A DNA stretch of 11,362 nucleotides from Gemmatimonadota bacterium. Its GTDB lineage: Bacteria > Gemmatimonadota > Gemmatimonadetes > Gemmatimonadales > GWC2-71-9. The notes below the pieces were generated by a model. It searched no databases and was not told the DNA's origin. It worked only from the letters and a program-made list of their open reading frames with translations. The stretch spans positions 1-11,362 of the forward strand of contig QHUF01000300.1 of assembly GCA_003221075.1 (NCBI GenBank), given 5' to 3'. The position numbers and the translations under genes are program-made. Of this stretch, positions 6,105-11,362 are shown piece by piece (the first letter of the stretch is position 1; each line of letters opens with the position of its first letter).

Positions 6105-7448
6105 ATGACCAGACATGTCCGAGCGCTGTGCATCCTCGCCGTCCTCGGTCTTGCCGCATGCGACGAGCAGATGCCGGTCGAAGGGCTGCCCGAGTCGATC
6201 GACGCGCAGCTGCGCCGCCAGTTCAACCAATGGGGTGTCGTCCCGATCGGCGATCTCGGCCAACAGGATCCGAGGCTCGTGGCCCTCGGCCAGGCGCTGA
6301 TGTTCGACAAGATTCTGAGCGGCAACCGCGACATTTCCTGCGCCACCTGTCACGACCCCGCGCAGCACGCGGGGGATGGACTGGCCCTGGCAGTGGGAAC
6401 CGGCGGCACCGGCTCCGGTCCCGCACGCACGCTCGGCGCGGGGCGTTCGTTTGTGCCGCGCAACGCGCCCACCCTGCTGAACAGCGCGATCGGTATGCCG
6501 TACGTCTTTTGGGATGGCCGGCTGGGGCGCTTCGGTCCGCCACTTGCGGACGTCGTCCTGCCGGTGAATTCCGGCAGCCTGCTGGTGTCGCAGGCCATGC
6601 TTCCGGTTTTGAATCGCCGGGAGATGCGCGGCGAAAAAGGTGACGTCGATGTCTTCGGAAACCCCAACGAGCTCGCGCAGTTCGAGGACACGCAGTCGGC
6701 GGCGATCTGGCAGGGCGTGATGCAGCGGCTCGTCGCCGTGCCGGGATACGTGACGATGTTCAAGGCCGCGTTCCCGTCTGTCCCCGTCTCCAGCCTGCGC
6801 TTCCAGGACGCGGCGCTGGCGATAGCGACATTTCAAATGGATGCGCTGATGAAGACGGGTTCGCCCTTTGACCGCTACCTGGCGCGGGACAACGCCGCGC
6901 TATCGCCGGCAGCGAAACGTGGTGCCGTGCTGTTCTTCGGCGAGGCTCGCTGCTCGTCGTGTCACAACGGGCCGTTCCTGGGCGGACGGGACTTCGCGAA
7001 TACGGGCATCCCGCAGCTCGGACCGGGCGTGGGTCAGGGCGCGCCGCTCGACAAAGGACGCGGCGAGCTCGTCGACAACCAGTTCTACCAGTTCGCGTTC
7101 CGGGTTCCGCCGCTGCGCAACGTCGAGCTCACGGCGCCGTACTTCCACAATGGCTCGTTCGCCACGCTGGAGGCCGTCGTGAAGCACTACAACGACGTGC
7201 CGACGTCGTTGCAAACGTTCGACCCGGCCACGCTCCCCGCGAACGTCCGGGACAGCTATCACGGTGATGCCGCCACGATCAATGCCGTGCTCGCGAGCCT
7301 GGACGGGCGCGTCCGGCAGCCATTGCATTTGACGGACACGCAACGCGCCGATCTGGTGGAGTTTCTCAAGTCGCTCACGGACCCTGCCGCCCGCGATCTG
7401 TCCGGCATCATGCCGGCTTCGGTACCGAGCGGGTTGCCCGTGCGCTGA
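6105..7448 (+). CDS. MauG/cytochrome c peroxidase-family diheme lipoprotein
   Basis: This 447-residue protein has a lipoprotein signal ending LGLAAC, with C19 as the likely lipidated residue. Two c-type heme sites are visible: CATCH (79-83) and CSSCH (283-287). Between and after them are family landmarks: VFWDGRLGRFG (W136, the usual inter-heme tryptophan), the REM motif near 172-174, PPLRNVELTAPYFHNGSF and VVKHYNDVP. In classical peroxidases a Met that ligates the high-potential heme lies at the position occupied here by Y362, as aligned by eye. A Tyr there is typical of MauG-like enzymes, so protein oxidation or oxygenation is as likely as peroxide removal. AAGGAG at 6092-6097, seven bases before the ATG, fixes the start. 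It follows the barrel gene and probably works at the envelope, anchored by its lipid. Confidence 0.92.
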   Translation: MTRHVRALCILAVLGLAACDEQMPVEGLPESIDAQLRRQFNQWGVVPIGDLGQQDPRLVALGQALMFDKILSGNRDISCATCHDPAQHAGDGLALAVGTGGTGSGPARTLGAGRSFVPRNAPTLLNSAIGMPYVFWDGRLGRFGPPLADVVLPVNSGSLLVSQAMLPVLNRREMRGEKGDVDVFGNPNELAQFEDTQSAAIWQGVMQRLVAVPGYVTMFKAAFPSVPVSSLRFQDAALAIATFQMDALMKTGSPFDRYLARDNAALSPAAKRGAVLFFGEARCSSCHNGPFLGGRDFANTGIPQLGPGVGQGAPLDKGRGELVDNQFYQFAFRVPPLRNVELTAPYFHNGSFATLEAVVKHYNDVPTSLQTFDPATLPANVRDSYHGDAATINAVLASLDGRVRQPLHLTDTQRADLVEFLKSLTDPAARDLSGIMPASVPSGLPVR

Positions 7449-7497
7449 AAAAACTAGAACCCTTCGGTCAGACCGAACCGGACCATCCAGTTTTTTT
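7448..7497. terminator. candidate bidirectional terminator at convergent gene ends
   Basis: TTCGGT (7463-7468) and ACCGAA (7472-7477) pair perfectly across CAG. Six A residues lie to the left (7448-7453, a T-tract for the minus strand) and seven T residues to the right (7491-7497, a T-tract for the plus strand). This is the arrangement of a bidirectional terminator, but the tracts are 9 and 13 bases from the stem rather than adjacent. The element overlaps the last codons of the minus-strand gene. Confidence 0.35.
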
Positions 7498-10400
7498 GCG
7501 GCCGGTCGAACGGATGCGCGATGTCCATCTGGCCGATCGCGTACCCCAGCAGATTCATGCGGAGCGATACGCCCGCGCTGCGGACCCAGTTGCGCGTGCC
7601 CCCGAACAGTCTCGCCCCCTCGCTCTGCGTCCACGCCACGCCGGCGTCATAGAAAATGCCCGCTTCGATCGGCAGGATGCCGTAGTACCCGCCGCCCGCG
7701 CCGAGTAACCCGAACGGCGGGAATCGCAGCTCGATGTTACCGACGAGCAGCCGGCTGCCCCAGAGCTGATCGAAGACGGGGCACGACGTCGCCGAGCCGC
7801 CCGTACACTCGCTCGTCTGGAAACTTCCTCTGTCGTAACCGCGCACCAGGCTCTGATAGCCGATGAACAGCGGATAGATGCGCTGGTCTTCAGCATCCCT
7901 GCCGTAGCGGCCGATATGGAGCGCACGTACGGCCAACGTGAACGGACGGAGCGGCATCACGTACTTCCGATAGTCCACATAGGTCGTGAGGAACTGCAGG
8001 CCACCGAATGTCGGATCTGCCTCGAGCCTCCAGCGATCACCGAGAATGGGGCCCGTGGCGCCATAGTACGAGTTGTCGTGCACGAGCGCAAAGCTCGCCT
8101 GCTCCAACGTCACCGGCGGCGGAACGGGGAAGTGGATGGTCGAGTCGAACGCGGGCGAGCCGTCCTGATTGAACCCGTGCTTCTGCAGCTCGTTATCGTA
8201 CGAGATTTGCTGCAACCCGGCCGATACCTCGAAGCGATCCGAGCGGTTGAACGGGTACGCCGCTACTCCGTCCAGTCCGCGATTGGTCTGCTTGATCCGC
8301 TGGATTTCCTCCACGAAGAGGCCCGTGTTCGGATCCTGGTATCCGAACACACCCCCATAGATATACGGGATCTGTTGGGCGCCGACGGCCCACGTCAGGC
8401 GCGACTTCCGGTTGAGGTATGCGGTCGCCGCGGCGAAGTCCGACAGGCGACCCTGGAACTGTGCCATCGTGACGAGATTGTGGTCACCGAGCATGTCGCT
8501 CCAGTACAGCGTGGCACCACCGCCGATGTATGTCCCGAAACGATCGGCCGCGACCGCGAGGGAGGGCTGGGCGATGAAGTCGAGCGACAGCTTGGGACGG
8601 TAGTCCTTGACCGCACTGCTGAGGTCGACCGTCGCCGCCGGCGGCACGGGCTTGGGATCTCGAATCAGCGTCGCGATGCCGGTTCCGACCTCGGCCCGTT
8701 CCAGGGGCGGCAGTGCCGCGGCGGTCGGCGGCAGCTGGACGATCGGTCCGCCCTCGAGCGCCCGGATGTCGTCGATCGCCTGAATCGCGTAGCCGCCATC
8801 GGAGTAGACCGCGAACACGGCGCGCGGCGCCTTCTGTGCGACGCTGAGCGCCGGACTCAGCGAGGTGATGCCGCTGACGCCGGTGAACACATTCGTCACT
8901 TGCGCGATCGCGCCGCCGTCGAGGGACAGGCGAAATACGTTCGTGATCCCGCCCGGATCGCCGAGGAAGTAGAGGCTCTTCCCGTCGGGACTCCACTGCG
9001 GATTGATGTGCTTGGCTTTCGGGAGATGCGGGAGCTGCCGGATCTGACCGCCGCCCCTGGGATCGATCACGGCGAGTTGATAATCGCCGTACGACAGATC
9101 GTCCAGGGATGTGGTGAAGCGATCGGTCGCGAATGCAATCAGCGAACCATCGGGTGACCACGCGGGCTCGAGGTCGGCGTAGGCGTCATTGGTCAGGCGC
9201 CGCTGCTGGCCGCTGTCGAGATCGTACACGAAGAGATCGGTGACCCCGCCGACTTGCGCACTGAACGCAATCTGTTTCCCGTCGGGCGACCACGTCGGAT
9301 TGAAGATCTCGCCGAGTGACGGAAACTTGATCTCCTTGATCAGGTCGCCGTTATCGCCCTTCACGATGCGGAGCGCCGGCCGGCCGGTGACGATCGCACC
9401 GAACGCGAAGCGGCCGTCGGTGCTCCAGGCGCCTGCCGAGTTGATGAGCTGCATGCTCTCGAGATGGGGATCGCGGGTCGCGGACACGAGCTTGCGGATC
9501 GTCTGGCCGTTCTCCGCATTGGCGAGGTACAAGTCGTACGAAAATAGTCCCGCGTCCGAGATGTAGGCCATGCGCGTGCCGTCGGGACTCAGTGCCGGCG
9601 CGATGTTGTAGTGCTGTTCCTTGCCGGGGCTCACGAGCGCGCGTGCCCCGGCCGTCGTGACTGGCGTCAACCGTGCCTGATCCCGCTGTGCGCGGTCGGT
9701 GGGCAGCGGCGTTCCGGTCGCGACTGCGATCGGCCTTGCCGCGTCGGTCAGCGCGCGATGCCAGTCGGCAATGAGACTGTCCGCCGGCCGGTGCGTCATC
9801 TGCTCGAGGGCCCCCTGGACGTTGCCGCTGCGGCCGGCGGAGCGAAGCAGCGCTCCGACGATGTCATCGCCGTACGTTCCGCCGAGGTACGCCCAGAAGG
9901 ACTGACCCCAGCGGTAGGGGAAGTACCGCTGGTTTTCCAGGTCGCGGAACTTGGGCAGGCGGCCGGTGCGGACCGCGTCCCGCATCCACATCGTCGTGTG
10001 AGGATCCACATTCCCGAGCGAGACGTACTCCGCCATCCCTTCGATGAACCAGAGCGGGACGCGGTTGAACGCTGCGGCCATGTTGCCGCGAGCGACACCG
10101 GTGATGTCGTACTGGAACGCGTGGGTCAGCTCGTGACCGATCACGTGATCGGTTTCGAACGGCGATGCCCCCAGTGGAAGAAGGATACGCCGCTTGAGGC
10201 TCTCGGTGACACCTTCGCTCCCCTCCACCTGGGCGATATTGGTCTGGTTGTACGCGGGGTGGTCCGCGTAAAGAATCAACGGCTGGCGACTGCTCAATTG
10301 GTGGCGCAGCACCGTGGATATTCTCGTGTACCACCGTTCGGCCATGCGCGCCGCCTGAGCAGCAGCGTCGGCTTCGTCATCATAGAAGTAGACGTCGAAG

Positions 10401-10537
10401 TGTTGGGTCTTCAGAATCTTGAAGTGGAACGTCTTGTACTGGACGGCATTGCGGCCGAAGGAGGTCTGGGTTTGCGCGGCGGACGCGACAAGACTCAGCG
10501 CCCCCAGCAGCAGCGTGACGCGGGCAATGGTGTTCAT
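7454..10537 (-). CDS. secreted peptidase MA-like / PD40 propeller / Omp85-type barrel fusion
   Basis: The 1027-residue product has four parts. (1) A signal peptide (1 to about 20, LLLGALSLVASA). (2) A gluzincin-like peptidase domain (about 30-265) with HELTH at 135-139 and WFIEGMAEY, in which E166 or E170 is the probable third zinc ligand. (3) A TolB-like propeller (about 295-600) with repeated PD40 motifs: LSPDGTRMAY (316), WSPDGKQIAF (416), WSPDGSLIAF (460) and WSPDGKSLYF (515). (4) A C-terminal barrel (about 645-1027), close in length to a 16-stranded Omp85 barrel, with the VRGY motif (898-901), the strand NIELRFPPFG and a final Phe as BAM signal. No POTRA domain is visible. Cys911 and Cys919 just after VRGY could form a disulphide. 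By Omp85 topology the peptidase and propeller should be periplasmic. AGGA close to the ATG is a poor ribosome binding site. The substrate is unknown. Confidence 0.88.
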   Translation of the reverse strand: MNTIARVTLLLGALSLVASAAQTQTSFGRNAVQYKTFHFKILKTQHFDVYFYDDEADAAAQAARMAERWYTRISTVLRHQLSSRQPLILYADHPAYNQTNIAQVEGSEGVTESLKRRILLPLGASPFETDHVIGHELTHAFQYDITGVARGNMAAAFNRVPLWFIEGMAEYVSLGNVDPHTTMWMRDAVRTGRLPKFRDLENQRYFPYRWGQSFWAYLGGTYGDDIVGALLRSAGRSGNVQGALEQMTHRPADSLIADWHRALTDAARPIAVATGTPLPTDRAQRDQARLTPVTTAGARALVSPGKEQHYNIAPALSPDGTRMAYISDAGLFSYDLYLANAENGQTIRKLVSATRDPHLESMQLINSAGAWSTDGRFAFGAIVTGRPALRIVKGDNGDLIKEIKFPSLGEIFNPTWSPDGKQIAFSAQVGGVTDLFVYDLDSGQQRRLTNDAYADLEPAWSPDGSLIAFATDRFTTSLDDLSYGDYQLAVIDPRGGGQIRQLPHLPKAKHINPQWSPDGKSLYFLGDPGGITNVFRLSLDGGAIAQVTNVFTGVSGITSLSPALSVAQKAPRAVFAVYSDGGYAIQAIDDIRALEGGPIVQLPPTAAALPPLERAEVGTGIATLIRDPKPVPPAATVDLSSAVKDYRPKLSLDFIAQPSLAVAADRFGTYIGGGATLYWSDMLGDHNLVTMAQFQGRLSDFAAATAYLNRKSRLTWAVGAQQIPYIYGGVFGYQDPNTGLFVEEIQRIKQTNRGLDGVAAYPFNRSDRFEVSAGLQQISYDNELQKHGFNQDGSPAFDSTIHFPVPPPVTLEQASFALVHDNSYYGATGPILGDRWRLEADPTFGGLQFLTTYVDYRKYVMPLRPFTLAVRALHIGRYGRDAEDQRIYPLFIGYQSLVRGYDRGSFQTSECTGGSATSCPVFDQLWGSRLLVGNIELRFPPFGLLGAGGGYYGILPIEAGIFYDAGVAWTQSEGARLFGGTRNWVRSAGVSLRMNLLGYAIGQMDIAHPFDRPQKNWMVRFGLTEGF

Positions 10538-10586
10538 GTCCTAGGATTACCCCCATACTCCGGGTTCGGCACAGTGTTGCGACCTA

Positions 10587-10621
10587 AACGTCTCTCCTGA
10601 ACGTACACTCTCCACCGGGAG
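10587..10621 (+). promoter_or_regulatory. imperfect direct repeat and ribosome binding site upstream of the DUF1259 gene
   Basis: AACGTCTCTCC (10587-10597) is repeated as AACGTACACTCTCC (10600-10613), differing by a three-base insertion. The second copy contains TACACT (10604-10609), a possible -10 box, but no matching -35 box stands at normal spacing. GGGAG at 10617-10621, five bases before the ATG, is the ribosome binding site. The repeat may be a regulator site in the 89-bp divergent spacer, or chance. Confidence 0.25.
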
Positions 10622-10626
10622 TTCAC

Positions 10627-11362
10627 ATGCTCGGCGCCGTTTCCACTCTGTGCACGGTCAGCCTGATATTTCGGCAGCCTAATGCTCAAACGCCGACGAA
10701 TTGGAAGGCGATCGACAGTATCCTGGGCAGATCGGGCAACATGCAAGGGGAAACCTACCGCGTCGGCTTCCCCCGAAATGATCTTCACGTCACAGTGGGA
10801 GCGGTCAAAGTACGGCCGACTTTCGCCCTGGGATCCTGGGTGGCGTTCAAACAGACGAACGACAGCACCGCAATGTTAATGGGCGATCTGGTCCTGCTGC
10901 CGATCGAGGTGGCGGCTGTAGTCGACGCCCTGCAGCGGGCCGGTGTCGAGCAAACGGCCCTGCACAATCACCTGCTGAGCGAATCGCCGCACGTGGTCTA
11001 TCTCCATATTGGCGGCCGGGGACGGCCAGTCGCGCTCGCCAGAGCGGTGCACGAAGCGCTCGCGTCTACCAGAACGCCGGCGCCGATAACCAGTACGCCA
11101 CCACCGCTCGGCCTCGACACCGTTCAGATTGCCCAAGTGCTCGGCGTGCACGGCAAGGCCATCGGCGGCGTCTATCAGCTCAGCGTCCCCCGCGCGGGCA
11201 CCGTGATGATGGATAGTGTTGAAGTTCCGCCGGCGATGGGCGTCGCAACCGCAATCAACATTCAGGCGATCCGGGCGACTACGGCAGCCGCGACCGGTGA
11301 TTTCGTGTTGATCGCCAGCGAAGTGAATCCGGTTCTGCACGCGCTCCGCGCCAACGGGATCG
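10627..11362 (+). CDS. DUF1259 (LppY/LpqO-like) protein, 3' end cut off
   Basis: The frame stays open from the ATG to the window edge, giving 245 codons with no stop. It matches the DUF1259 family, whose members have two related domains of unknown function and are often exported. The first repeat (about 26-148) has WKAIDSILGRSG, GETYRVGFPRNDLHVTVGAV, LGSWVAF, MGDLVLLPIEV and ALHNHLLSESPHVVYLHIGG. After a Pro/Thr linker the second repeat begins at 163 with LDTVQIAQVLGVHGKAIGGV and reaches SEVNPVLHALRANGI, so its HNH-like segment should lie just outside. H113, H115, E119 and H127 form a possible metal site. The N-terminus is hydrophobic to about residue 16 (LCTVSLIF) and ends PNAQT. It may be a signal peptide, but it lacks the usual basic start. 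It is divergent from the peptidase-barrel gene. Confidence 0.9.
   Translation, partial: MLGAVSTLCTVSLIFRQPNAQTPTNWKAIDSILGRSGNMQGETYRVGFPRNDLHVTVGAVKVRPTFALGSWVAFKQTNDSTAMLMGDLVLLPIEVAAVVDALQRAGVEQTALHNHLLSESPHVVYLHIGGRGRPVALARAVHEALASTRTPAPITSTPPPLGLDTVQIAQVLGVHGKAIGGVYQLSVPRAGTVMMDSVEVPPAMGVATAINIQAIRATTAAATGDFVLIASEVNPVLHALRANGI

Noticed and set aside
6105..7448. Porin-cytochrome extracellular electron conduit suggested by the barrel next to a c-type cytochrome
   Set aside because: Known conduits of this kind use multiheme cytochromes long enough to span the barrel; this protein has only two hemes and MauG-family landmarks.
9611..10600. Plus-strand open frame of 329 codons opposite the N-terminal part of the peptidase-barrel gene
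   Set aside because: It is antisense to the clear signal peptide, HELTH domain and PD40 motifs; the product is compositionally biased and has no ribosome binding site evidence.
10876..11340. Minus-strand open frame of 154 codons at the right end
   Set aside because: It is antisense to the DUF1259 gene, which is recognisable and remains open to the window end.

Overview
This is a GC-rich bacterial chromosomal window with short intergenic gaps. The most telling gene encodes a 1027-residue secreted protein that joins a zinc peptidase-like domain, a PD40 propeller and an Omp85-type barrel. Together with other signal-peptide barrels and a MauG-type lipoprotein this points to a diderm bacterium. 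I would guess Gemmatimonadota or a neighbouring soil phylum, but that is inference from protein style and not from a marker gene. No rRNA, tRNA, IS element, CRISPR array or phage gene is visible.

Left part (1-2122). Bases 1-51 hold nothing I can support. A 27-residue one-helix membrane protein (minus, 52-135) has a strong ribosome binding site. It is divergent from a 147-residue membrane protein with a charged coiled-coil tail (plus, 207-650). That gene meets tail to tail a four-helix membrane protein of unknown function (minus, 652-1311), with one base between the stop codons and a strong hairpin enclosing both. Upstream of the latter, on the same strand, is an exodeoxyribonuclease III gene (xth, 1382-2122).

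Middle part (2123-4416). A good sigma70-like promoter starts a three-gene unit: an ArsR-type repressor, an AHSA1/SRPBCC-domain gene overlapping it by 4 bp, and a PhnB-like VOC-family protein. The AHSA1 gene is broken: the middle of the domain is missing and the conserved C-terminus continues in another frame. The VOC gene overlaps, tail to tail by 11 bp, an aldo/keto reductase gene on the minus strand.

Right part (4417-11362). A 122-bp divergent spacer with several short symmetric elements precedes a two-gene unit: a signal-peptide outer-membrane beta-barrel protein, then a MauG/cytochrome c peroxidase-type diheme lipoprotein. These could act together at the envelope, which is inference from adjacency. 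The unit converges on the large peptidase-propeller-barrel gene (minus, 7454-10537). Divergent from that gene, and cut by the window end, is a two-repeat DUF1259 (LppY/LpqO-like) protein.

All three tail-to-tail junctions have 1 bp, -11 bp and 5 bp between coding regions, and each carries a stem-loop at or next to the stops without a canonical adjacent T-tract. I see no coherent novel defence or biosynthetic system. The most notable items are the peptidase-propeller-Omp85 fusion, the barrel plus diheme lipoprotein pair, the broken AHSA1 gene, the small membrane protein and the stop-enclosing hairpin.
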